Notes under the pieces: model-generated
What the model was told of the DNA's origin: nothing
What the model saw: only the letters and a program-made list of their open reading frames with translations
Database searches by the model: none
Part shown: in pieces, positions 1 to 6,274 of the stretch
How the letters are laid out: each line of letters begins with the position of its first letter
How positions within the stretch are numbered: position 1 is the stretch's first letter
Program-made: the position numbers and the translations under genes
DNA from: Thiomicrospira sp. UBA5634
GTDB taxonomy: Bacteria; Pseudomonadota; Gammaproteobacteria; Thiomicrospirales; Thiomicrospiraceae
Assembly: GCA_002421475.1 (NCBI GenBank)
Contig: DIJW01000094.1
Span: forward strand, 8,966 to 18,076
Direction: 5' to 3'
Length of the DNA: 9,111 bases

Positions 1-496
1 CGATTATGTGCAGGCGTTATTAAGCGAACTCAATGATCCGACGATGGAAGTGATTATCGAGCCGGGTCGTGCGATTGCCGGTAATGCCGGGGTGTTGCTG
101 ACCGAAGTCGAATATCTCAAACCCACCGAACATAAACAGTTTGCGATTATTGATGCGGCAATGAATGATCTGATTCGTCCGGCGTTATATCAAGCTTATC
201 AACAAATTGTCGCCGTCGAACCGCGCACGGACGGTGTGGATGCCAGCTGGGATTTAGTTGGCCCGGTGTGTGAGACGGGGGATTTTCTTGGTAAAGACCG
301 CACCTTAAATCTTAAAGCGGGCGATTTATTAGCAGTATTGTCCGCCGGCGCGTATGGCTTTACGATGAGTTCGAATTACAACACCCGCCCACGTGCCGCC
401 GAAGTGATGGTACAAAACAACCAGGCCTGGTTGGTGCGCCCGCGTGAAACCTATGAAGATCTTATGGGTTCTGAACGTTTGGTTGATGAGGTTTAA
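1..496 (+). CDS. lysA: Diaminopimelate decarboxylase, C-terminal part (5' end outside window)
   Basis: This is the last ~165 codons of LysA, the PLP enzyme that decarboxylates meso-diaminopimelate to L-lysine and CO2 in the cytoplasm. The first complete codon is at position 2, and the reading frame runs open from the window edge to TAA at 494-496, so the true start lies upstream. The visible part holds family hallmarks: EPGRAIAGNAG (substrate-binding Arg region), the DAAMNDLIRPALY block, VGPVCETGDFL (the conserved Cys-Glu near the active site, contributed across the dimer) and GAYGFTMSSNYNTRPRAAEV, with the tyrosine that contacts PLP. These are the C-terminal beta-domain and the end of the barrel. 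The 3' end overlaps the opposing regulator gene by 35 bp. No terminator is visible. There is no functional link to the cyanate genes. It carries one copy of the CCAGGCCTGG palindrome, coding Gln-Ala-Trp. Confidence 0.95.
   Translation, partial: DYVQALLSELNDPTMEVIIEPGRAIAGNAGVLLTEVEYLKPTEHKQFAIIDAAMNDLIRPALYQAYQQIVAVEPRTDGVDASWDLVGPVCETGDFLGKDRTLNLKAGDLLAVLSAGAYGFTMSSNYNTRPRAAEVMVQNNQAWLVRPRETYEDLMGSERLVDEV
418..433. repeat. Iterated palindrome, copy 1 (16 bp)
   Basis: The perfect 16-bp palindrome CAACCAGGCCTGGTTG lies inside lysA, where it encodes part of Asn-Gln-Ala-Trp-Leu. It shares the core ACCAGGCCTGGT with three other places in the window. The core contains a GGCC tetramer flanked by two CCWGG pentamers. 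Confidence 0.85.
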
Positions 497-2360
497 TGTA
501 TTCATAGCGATTAATTCCCAGGATTTTAATCCGCGATGCCAAGGTAGTCGGCTTGAGATTCATCAACTCAGCCGCACCGCCTGATCCAAACACTTTACCG
601 TTACATTGTTTTAATGCATTAATGATATTTAGCATCTCGATATTTTTCAGTTCTTGTTTGGTATGCACTTTCTGTTCAAATTTTTGTGGCAACACTGGCA
701 TCACACTCACAACTGGATCCGGAAGGTCTAAGCGTAACTTTTTACCTTGAGACAAAATCACCGCTCGTTCGATCACATTAATTAACTCCCGAATATTGCC
801 AGGCCAACTATAAGCCTGAATTTTAGCAATATCACCTAAGGTCAACTGTAACCTAGGCTTGGAAAACCGTTGGCAGGCCATTTGAAGAAAATGATTAGCC
901 AAAATGGGAATATCCTGTTGGCGTTGACGTAACGGAAAAGATTCAATTGGGAACACATTTAGGCGAAAATATAAATCCTCTCGAAAACGTTTCATTGCCA
1001 CTTCTTGCTTTAGATCCTTATTGGTTGCGGCAATGATTCTGACATCGACCGTTCGAGTTTTAGAATCGCCCACTTTTTCAAATTGCTGCTCCTGCAAAAC
1101 GCGCAGCAACTTACCCTGTAACTCAAGCGGAATCTCACCGACTTCATCCAAAAATAAAGTACCGCCATGGGCTAATTCAAATCGTCCGGCACGCTCCTGA
1201 ATTGCGCCGGTAAAAGCACCTTTGACATGGCCAAAAAACTCGCTTTCAAACAATTCTCGCGGAATTGACGCACAGTTCACCCGAATCAATGGTCGATGTT
1301 TGCGGCCACTGGCTTCGTGAATTGCACGAGCAATTAACTCCTTACCCGTTCCTGACTCCCCGATAATCAAGACATTCGCGTCGGTCGGTGCAACCAAGTC
1401 GATCTGCTGAATGATTTTATGAACGGCACCACTTTTACCGACAATCTGTTTGTAATTATGTTCGGATCGATACTCTTCTTGCAGATAGGCATTTTCCTGT
1501 TCCAATTGCTGTTTAAGTTGCTGCACTTCATTCAGCGCAGAACGCAAATTTTCTTCCGCTTGTTTGCGCTCACTAATATCACGAAAAATAACCACAGCCC
1601 CGACTAAACGACCCGCATCCATAATAGGCGTACTGGTGTATTCAACCGGAATCGGTTTGCCGTCTTTACGCCAAAACATTTCATTATCAACATAACGCAC
1701 GGCTCCATCACGAAATGCAGCATAAATATGACAATCTTCACCGTGATAATGTGTGCCGTCACCATGACTGTGATGAACCATCTTATGCATATTTTTGCCA
1801 ATCATCTCGTCGGCACGCCACCCCAATATTTTCTCGGCCGCTGGGTTCACAAAGGTTGCTTCGCCATTAGTATTCACCCCGTAAATACCATCTCCAACGG
1901 CTTTTAAAATCAAGTCATTTTCACGCTCAAACTCACGAAAAACTGTCTCAATCGTTTTCCAGTAGGCCAAACCATCACGATGCAACCGATGGACTTCTGC
2001 GGCTTGTCGTAACTTATTTAAATGCTTCTTATGTCGTAAGACCATGCCTATCGATAGTGCGTCACCTAATCGCAATAAACTTGCTGAAACCTCTACCTCG
2101 ATTTTTCTATCGCCTGCCTGAATCGTCAGCTCTGATGACCAGGCCTGGTGTTTTTCTAAAACCTCTTCGGTAAAAACAACCAAAATTGACATACTAGGCT
2201 TAAATAAGGCCGAACCACTTGACCGGATTAACGTCTGCTGACTTAGCCCGAACAACTGCTCGGCTGCCATATTGGCTTGCAACACCTTATTTTCAAAGGG
2301 ATCAATGATCAGCATCGCATCGAATGCTTGTTGAAAGTATTTTTCAAATAATGTCTGCAT
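462..2360 (-). CDS. Sigma-54-dependent transcriptional activator with two PAS domains
   Basis: This 632-residue protein is a bacterial enhancer-binding protein that uses ATP hydrolysis to open sigma-54 RNA polymerase promoters. Domains in order: PAS at about 5-110; a second PAS at about 147-265 ending in FRDISERKQ; a Gln/Glu-rich coiled-coil linker at about 265-305; an AAA+ domain with Walker A GESGTGKE from 334, the sigma-54-contacting GAFTGA loop at 381-386 and Walker B LFLDE (D405, E406); and a C-terminal helix-turn-helix at about 578-617 ([23 protein letters not shown]). There is no phosphoreceiver domain, so it probably senses directly through PAS. PAS2 carries an unusual His cluster (196-211). 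The start ATG has only a weak AGAG ribosome site. The gene is divergent from cynA, with binding-type repeats and a sigma-54 promoter between them, so it is the likely cyn activator. Its ligand is unknown. Its 3' end overlaps lysA on the other strand. Confidence 0.93.
   Translation of the reverse strand: MQTLFEKYFQQAFDAMLIIDPFENKVLQANMAAEQLFGLSQQTLIRSSGSALFKPSMSILVVFTEEVLEKHQAWSSELTIQAGDRKIEVEVSASLLRLGDALSIGMVLRHKKHLNKLRQAAEVHRLHRDGLAYWKTIETVFREFERENDLILKAVGDGIYGVNTNGEATFVNPAAEKILGWRADEMIGKNMHKMVHHSHGDGTHYHGEDCHIYAAFRDGAVRYVDNEMFWRKDGKPIPVEYTSTPIMDAGRLVGAVVIFRDISERKQAEENLRSALNEVQQLKQQLEQENAYLQEEYRSEHNYKQIVGKSGAVHKIIQQIDLVAPTDANVLIIGESGTGKELIARAIHEASGRKHRPLIRVNCASIPRELFESEFFGHVKGAFTGAIQERAGRFELAHGGTLFLDEVGEIPLELQGKLLRVLQEQQFEKVGDSKTRTVDVRIIAATNKDLKQEVAMKRFREDLYFRLNVFPIESFPLRQRQQDIPILANHFLQMACQRFSKPRLQLTLGDIAKIQAYSWPGNIRELINVIERAVILSQGKKLRLDLPDPVVSVMPVLPQKFEQKVHTKQELKNIEMLNIINALKQCNGKVFGSGGAAELMNLKPTTLASRIKILGINRYEYIKPHQPNVQNP
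2138..2149. repeat. Iterated palindrome, copy 2 (12 bp)
   Basis: The perfect palindrome ACCAGGCCTGGT lies inside the sigma-54 regulator gene. On the minus strand it encodes His-Gln-Ala-Trp, the same peptide as in lysA although the genes are unrelated. Confidence 0.85.
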
Positions 2361-2410
2361 AAGCGTTCTCTATTGTTTTTTGGTTTATCAACAGACAACA
2401 TGCCAAACTT

Positions 2411-2459
2411 CGATATTTCGTAGTCATGTTACGAAATTATCAAACTCTACGAAATATCG
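2411..2459. promoter_or_regulatory. Three TACGAAAT-type repeats, probable activator binding sites (UAS)
   Basis: CGATATTTCGTAG at 2411-2423 is the exact reverse complement of CTACGAAATATCG at 2447-2459. Between them lies a third partial copy, TTACGAAATTATC at 2429-2441. The first and middle copies form a dyad (ATTTCGTA, 7 bp, TACGAAAT); the middle and last are direct repeats 18 bp apart. Relative to the predicted transcription start near 2555 they lie at about -100 to -145, the usual range for enhancer sites of sigma-54 activators. Between divergent genes they could also control the regulator itself. That the adjacent regulator binds here is an inference from position and symmetry. Confidence 0.72.
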
Positions 2460-2490
2460 TAGACCAAGCCCACCACCAAAAACGGATATT

Positions 2491-2514
2491 TAACTTACAT
2501 TACAATAACTTACA
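2491..2514. repeat. Short direct repeat TAACTTACA
   Basis: TAACTTACA occurs at 2491-2499 and again at 2506-2514, 15 bp apart, in an AT-rich stretch between the upstream repeats and the sigma-54 promoter. This is where DNA-bending proteins such as IHF often act, but I see no good IHF consensus. The role is unknown and the repeat may be chance. Confidence 0.35.
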
Positions 2515-2526
2515 ATCGCAGCAATG

Positions 2527-2544
2527 TTTGGCACAACCTCTGCT
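2527..2544 (+). promoter_or_regulatory. Sigma-54 (RpoN) promoter of the cyn operon
   Basis: TTGGCACAACCTCTGCT at 2528-2544 matches the -24/-12 promoter class (TGGCAC-N5-TTGC). The invariant GG (2530-2531) and GC (2542-2543) are separated by exactly 10 bp, and the -24 block TTGGCAC is perfect. The -12 block is CTGC rather than TTGC. The start site would be near 2555, giving a leader of about 85 nt before cynA. A sigma-54 activator is encoded next door and repeats lie upstream, which fits this promoter type closely. Confidence 0.85.
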
Positions 2545-2573
2545 CTCTCTTTAATCAACGTTGCAAAAAATTC

Positions 2574-2622
2574 GGTGTAATAAACACTCTACACCACTTT
2601 GGTGCAAATCTAACCAGTTAGA
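2574..2622 (+). promoter_or_regulatory. cynA leader with competing hairpins
   Basis: In the predicted leader, GGTGTA (2574-2579) can pair with TACACC (2590-2595). The CACC of that arm can instead pair in CACCA-CTT-TGGTG (2592-2604), so the two hairpins exclude each other. A third small hairpin, TCTAA-CCAG-TTAGA (2609-2622), ends just before the ribosome site. No T-run follows any of them, so this is not a plain attenuator. Whether it has a function is unknown. Confidence 0.35.
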
Positions 2623-2627
2623 CCACA

Positions 2628-2633
2628 AGAGGA
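2628..2633 (+). promoter_or_regulatory. Ribosome binding site of cynA
   Basis: AGAGGA lies 6 nt ahead of the ATG at 2640 and supports the long form of CynA. A second plausible site, GAGG at 2850-2853, precedes an in-frame ATG at 2859, so a shorter form cannot be excluded. Confidence 0.65.
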
Positions 2634-2639
2634 AAGGCC

Positions 2640-4103
2640 ATGTCATTTAAAAGCTTAAACAATCCATTTGATGCCAAATCCAGCTTACTGCACCAAACAA
2701 ACTGCACCTGTCCGATTTGCCAGACTGAAAAAGCCATGCCAAGCAGTTCTTCGCGCGATAAACAAGCGCAAATAGAACGAATGGCCGACCAACAATTTCA
2801 AATAACACCGCCAAACCATTCAGCCGCCAATCCAATACTCAACTCCAGTGAGGACATTATGGATCGCGCGATTGAAAGCGCCGTGGTACGTTCGGTTTTC
2901 GGCCATAACGAATTCAGTCGTCGGTCTTTTCTGAGCATGATTGGCGCCGGTACTGCAACAGCCGTGTTAGGTACGATATTTCCGATGGAGGAGGCCAAAG
3001 CGGCTTTAAAAGACTCGTTAGGACAGCTCGAAAAATCCAAACTAAAAATCGGATTCGTTCCGATTACATGTGCAACGCCAATTATTATGGCGCACCCAAT
3101 GGGTTTCTACCAAAAGTACGGATTGGATGTAGAAGTAATTAAAACCGCCGGCTGGGCGGTCGCCCGCGATAAATCACTGGCAAAAGAATATGACGCCTCA
3201 CATATGTTAACCCCGATGCCATTAGCCATGAGTTTGGGGGCTGGCTCAAGCGCTAAGCCTTTCATTATGCCGGCGGTGGAAAATATAAATGGGCAAGCGA
3301 TTGTGTTACACATTGACCACCAAGATAAGCGTGATCCTAAACAATGGAAGGGTTTTAAATTCGGCGTACCGTTTGAATACTCCATGCATAACTTTCTATT
3401 ACGTTACTACGTTGCTGAACACGGGCTTGATCCCGATGTTGATATTCAAATCCGTGTCATACCACCACCCGAAATGGTTGCAAACCTACGCGCCGGAAAT
3501 ATTGACGGTTATCTTTCACCGGATCCTTTTAACCAGCGAGCTGTTTGGGAAAAAGTCGGATTTATCCACATGCTAACCAAAGATATTTGGGATAAACACC
3601 CATGCTGCGCCTTTGCCTGTAGCAAGGAGTTCGCAGTTGAAAACCCTAATACTTATGGTGCGTTATTACGTGCGATTGTCGATGCTACGCAATATTCGGC
3701 CAATCCTGAAAATCGCAAAGAAATTTCTGCCGCTATTGCGCCTAAAAACTATCTTAACCAGCCGGTACAAGTGATTGAACAAGTCCTCACAGGGCGTTAT
3801 GCCGATGGGTTAGGAAACATACTGGATGTACCGGACAGAATTGATTTCGACCCCTTTCCTTGGCACTCAATGGGCGTTTGGATTCTGACTCAAATGAAGC
3901 GCTGGGGTTATATCAAAGGTGATGTGGACTATAAAGGCATCGCTGAGCAGGTTTATCTCGCTTCTGAAACTGCGGATGTGATGCGAAAACTCGGTTATGA
4001 GCCACCCAACAAAACCTATGAAAACTACACCATCATGGGCAAAACGTTTGATTACTCAAAACCAGAAGACTATGTAAACAGCTTTGCGATTCGTCGGAGT
4101 TAA
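2640..4103 (+). CDS. cynA: Cyanate ABC transporter substrate-binding protein (CmpA/NrtA family), Tat-exported
   Basis: CynA is expected to capture cyanate outside the inner membrane and deliver it to CynB. The 487-residue protein belongs to the CmpA/NrtA-type binding proteins (nitrate, bicarbonate, cyanate). The core starts at about 130 with LKIGFVPITCATPIIMAHPMGFYQKYGLDVEV and includes NINGQAIVLH, FGVPFEYSMHNFLLRYY, NLRAGNIDGYLSPDPFNQRA and HPCCAFACSKEF. A twin-arginine signal, SRRSFLS (Arg94-Arg95), is followed by a hydrophobic stretch and a likely AKA cleavage site at 119-121. Unusually, about 93 residues precede the RR pair, including C22-T-C24-P-I-C27. An in-frame ATG at 2859 (residue 74) would give a normal-length Tat signal. 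The substrate is assigned from cyanase at the end of the operon; sequence alone cannot exclude nitrate or another anion. The gene lies downstream of a sigma-54 promoter and 11 bp ahead of cynB. Confidence 0.86.
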   Translation: MSFKSLNNPFDAKSSLLHQTNCTCPICQTEKAMPSSSSRDKQAQIERMADQQFQITPPNHSAANPILNSSEDIMDRAIESAVVRSVFGHNEFSRRSFLSMIGAGTATAVLGTIFPMEEAKAALKDSLGQLEKSKLKIGFVPITCATPIIMAHPMGFYQKYGLDVEVIKTAGWAVARDKSLAKEYDASHMLTPMPLAMSLGAGSSAKPFIMPAVENINGQAIVLHIDHQDKRDPKQWKGFKFGVPFEYSMHNFLLRYYVAEHGLDPDVDIQIRVIPPPEMVANLRAGNIDGYLSPDPFNQRAVWEKVGFIHMLTKDIWDKHPCCAFACSKEFAVENPNTYGALLRAIVDATQYSANPENRKEISAAIAPKNYLNQPVQVIEQVLTGRYADGLGNILDVPDRIDFDPFPWHSMGVWILTQMKRWGYIKGDVDYKGIAEQVYLASETADVMRKLGYEPPNKTYENYTIMGKTFDYSKPEDYVNSFAIRRS

Positions 4104-4114
4104 CAGGGGCATAT

Positions 4115-4945
4115 ATGCTGAAATCATTAAACTTTAAAGCCACAATTGTTGCGTTTCTGTTACTTGTTGTGTTACTTGGCAGCTGGGAATGGATGAACCA
4201 AAAACCTCAAGCAACACAAGCCTTATCAGAATACGAACTGCTAATGGGAGGCGCCTCGCAGCAAGCGCAGGTACCGCCTCCGTCCGAAATAATTAAATTG
4301 GCCTATGAGGAGTTGTCCAATCCTTTTTACGATGCAGGCCCAAACGATAAAGGGATCGGCATTCAACTCGCTTATTCCGTTTATCGCGTTTTGGTCGGCT
4401 TTTTTTTGGCAGCATTAGTCGCGATTCCGGTTGGCTTTTTAATCGGCATGTCACCACTGATGTACAAGGCTTTGAATCCTTACATTCAAGTACTGCGACC
4501 GATTTCTCCCTTGGCCTGGATGCCATTAGCATTGTTTATCATCAAAGACTCGGAGTTGTCGGCGATATTCGTCATTTTTATCTGCTCAATTTGGCCGATG
4601 TTACTCAATACCGCCTTCGGGGTATCCAATGTCCGAAAAGACTGGATCAACGTCGCCAAAACGCATCAGCTTAGCCCAATACAAACAGCTTTTCAGGTCA
4701 TCCTTCCGGCCGCTGCGCCAACAATTTTAACCGGCATGCGGATATCAATAGGCATTGCCTGGTTGGTGATTGTTGCCGCTGAAATGTTGGTTGGCGGCAC
4801 TGGAATAGGTTATTACGTTTGGAACGAGTGGAATAATCTCGATTTAGCCAGCGTTATTTTTTCGATCTTTATGATTGGGTTAATCGGCATGATTCTAGAT
4901 ATGATTTTGGCCGCTGCAGCACGCTTCGTGTCTTATCAGGAGTAA
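4115..4945 (+). CDS. cynB: Cyanate ABC transporter permease (NrtB/CynB type)
   Basis: This 276-residue inner-membrane protein forms the translocation channel of the importer, probably as a dimer. Hydrophobic segments lie at about 9-27, 88-112, 128-145, 148-168, 205-225 and 245-270. A cytoplasmic EAA-type loop from about 180 (VAKTHQLSPIQTAFQVILP) would contact the ATPase; its first Glu and the usual Gly are replaced by Val and Leu, which from memory is common in NrtB-like permeases. IAWLVIVAAEMLVGGTGIGYYVWNEWNNLD near the end is typical of the nitrate/cyanate/bicarbonate permease branch. The length matches the family. An AGGGG-like ribosome site sits between the cynA stop and this ATG, in an 11-bp gap, so translation is likely coupled. 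The cyanate assignment follows from the operon. Confidence 0.87.
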   Translation: MLKSLNFKATIVAFLLLVVLLGSWEWMNQKPQATQALSEYELLMGGASQQAQVPPPSEIIKLAYEELSNPFYDAGPNDKGIGIQLAYSVYRVLVGFFLAALVAIPVGFLIGMSPLMYKALNPYIQVLRPISPLAWMPLALFIIKDSELSAIFVIFICSIWPMLLNTAFGVSNVRKDWINVAKTHQLSPIQTAFQVILPAAAPTILTGMRISIGIAWLVIVAAEMLVGGTGIGYYVWNEWNNLDLASVIFSIFMIGLIGMILDMILAAAARFVSYQE

Positions 4946-4956
4946 GGAAATAAACC

Positions 4957-5811
4957 ATGTCAAAACATTCATTCTTAGAAATACAAGGTTTAAAGAAAAG
5001 CTACCCTGGACAAACCAAGGGTGAGGAAACAGTTATTTTCGAACATGCCAACTTTAATATCGAAAAAGGCGAGTTTATTTGCGTAATAGGTCATTCAGGC
5101 TGTGGTAAATCAACCATTCTCAATATTTTAGCCGGTTTAGATGAAGCCTCCGATGGTTTGGTGTTTATGAACGGCAAGGAGGTATCAGGTCCCAGTTTAG
5201 AACGCGGTGTAATTTTCCAAAACTATAGCTTATTACCTTGGAAAACGACGCTAGAAAATATTGTGTTCGCGGTTCGCGCCAAGTGGCCACACTGGCCCAA
5301 AGAAAAAATAATTGAACACAGCAAACACTATTTAAGCCTGGTCGGGTTAGATCATGCCTTAGATCGCAAGCCGGCTCAATTATCTGGTGGTATGCGCCAA
5401 CGAGTTAGTATTGCTCGAGCCTTTTCTACTCAACCGGAACTGTTATTGATGGATGAGCCTTTCGGTGCACTGGATGCCCTGACACGCGGCGTAATTCAAG
5501 AGGAATTGATTAAGATTTGGAGCGAGTCGAAACAAACCGTATTTATGATCACGCATGATGTTGATGAAGCCATTTTATTATCTGATCGTATTTTGTTGAT
5601 GTCGAATGGCCCGCACGCACAAATCGCTGAATCCGTGACTGTTTCCATCCCAAGACAACGCAAACGTACCGATATTATCCACCATCCGGATTATTACAAA
5701 ATCCGTAATCATTTGGTGGATTTCTTGATTAACCGTTCAAAAGATCTATCCGGTGTCGCTACCCAAGTGACAGCGGGACAGCAACCGAAAACCATCAACT
5801 TAGCAAGCTAA
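4957..5811 (+). CDS. cynD: Cyanate ABC transporter ATP-binding protein (NrtD/CynD type)
   Basis: This 284-residue cytoplasmic ATPase powers the CynAB importer. All nucleotide-binding motifs are intact: Walker A GHSGCGKST at 45-53, Q-loop Gln88 in VIFQNYSLLPW, signature LSGGMRQR at 142-149, Walker B LLLMDEPFGALD with Glu167 as the catalytic base, and H-loop His200 in MITHDVDEA. FQNYSLLPW and the C-terminal HHPDYYKIRNHLVDFL are characteristic of the NrtD/SsuB/TauB group. It has no NrtC-style fused binding domain, as expected for a CynD-type ATPase. The ribosome site (AAGGA, 4944-4948) overlaps the cynB stop codon, and the gap is again 11 bp. Family membership is near certain; the cyanate specificity is contextual. 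Confidence 0.9.
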   Translation: MSKHSFLEIQGLKKSYPGQTKGEETVIFEHANFNIEKGEFICVIGHSGCGKSTILNILAGLDEASDGLVFMNGKEVSGPSLERGVIFQNYSLLPWKTTLENIVFAVRAKWPHWPKEKIIEHSKHYLSLVGLDHALDRKPAQLSGGMRQRVSIARAFSTQPELLLMDEPFGALDALTRGVIQEELIKIWSESKQTVFMITHDVDEAILLSDRILLMSNGPHAQIAESVTVSIPRQRKRTDIIHHPDYYKIRNHLVDFLINRSKDLSGVATQVTAGQQPKTINLAS

Positions 5812-5822
5812 AGGAGTAAATC

Positions 5823-6263
5823 ATGACAAAAATTGAAATGACCGAAGCCATTATGGTGGCCAAAAACAACTTAAAGTTATCTTGGGCAGAAATTGCAGCG
5901 TCTATCGGCTTAAGCGAGGTGTTCACTACCTCAGCCTGCTTAGGAATGAATAGTTTAAAACCTGAAGCAGCTAGTCAAATTTGTGCTTTGCTTAAACTGA
6001 GCTCAGAAGTTTGTTTGGCCCTGCAAGCTTTCCCACATAAAAGCTGGGAAAAAAGTGTGCCGACCGACCCGTTGATTTATCGTCTGTATGAAATTGTCGG
6101 CGTTTATGGCCCAACCATGAAAGAACTGATCCATGAAAAGTTTGGCGATGGCATTATGAGTGCGATTGATTTTTCGATGGATATTAATAAGGAATCAAAC
6201 CCAGCCGGAGATAGAGTAGTCGTCACGATGAATGGTAAGTTTTTACCTTATAAAGCCTGGTAA
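5823..6263 (+). CDS. cynS: Cyanase (cyanate hydratase)
   Basis: CynS catalyses the bicarbonate-dependent breakdown of cyanate: cyanate plus bicarbonate gives carbamate and CO2, and the carbamate falls apart to ammonia and CO2. The known enzyme is a cytoplasmic homodecamer. At 146 residues it is about 10 shorter than E. coli CynS (156), mainly at the N-terminus. The catalytic triad is present: Arg87 and Glu90 in YRLYE and Ser113 in GIMSAI, matching E. coli Arg96, Glu99 and Ser122. The N-terminal half is the helical HTH-like domain (WAEIAASIGLSEVFTTSACLG), and the C-terminus ends in the typical GKFLPYKAW. A strong AAGGAG lies 6 nt before the ATG. It is the last gene of the operon, 11 bp after cynD. 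No carbonic anhydrase (cynT) accompanies it. Confidence 0.96.
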   Translation: MTKIEMTEAIMVAKNNLKLSWAEIAASIGLSEVFTTSACLGMNSLKPEAASQICALLKLSSEVCLALQAFPHKSWEKSVPTDPLIYRLYEIVGVYGPTMKELIHEKFGDGIMSAIDFSMDINKESNPAGDRVVVTMNGKFLPYKAW

Positions 6264-6274
6264 TAAAAAACGCC

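Noticed and set aside
521..532. GGATTTTAATCC as a terminator for lysA
   Set aside because: The arms are only 5 bp with a 2-nt centre, too tight for a hairpin, and no T-run follows.
1419..1801. Open frames within the regulator gene, on both strands
   Set aside because: They lie entirely inside the regulator in other frames, have no ribosome sites and encode low-complexity translations with no family signal.
2436..2570. IHF site between the upstream repeats and the sigma-54 promoter
   Set aside because: TATCAA (2439-2444) and AATCAA (2553-2558) start like the IHF consensus, but the TTR part is missing in both.
2640..5811. Nitrate (nrtABD) or bicarbonate (cmp) transporter
   Set aside because: The binding protein, permease and ATPase share this family, but the operon ends in cyanase and has no nitrate reductase or NrtC-type fusion, so cyanate is the best reading. 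Sequence alone does not fully exclude other anions.
6240..6270. Intrinsic terminator between cynS and the convergent gene
   Set aside because: TACC/GGTA at 6244-6247 and 6259-6262 gives only a 4-bp stem. There is a T-run on the minus strand (6265-6270) but no GC-rich stem before it.
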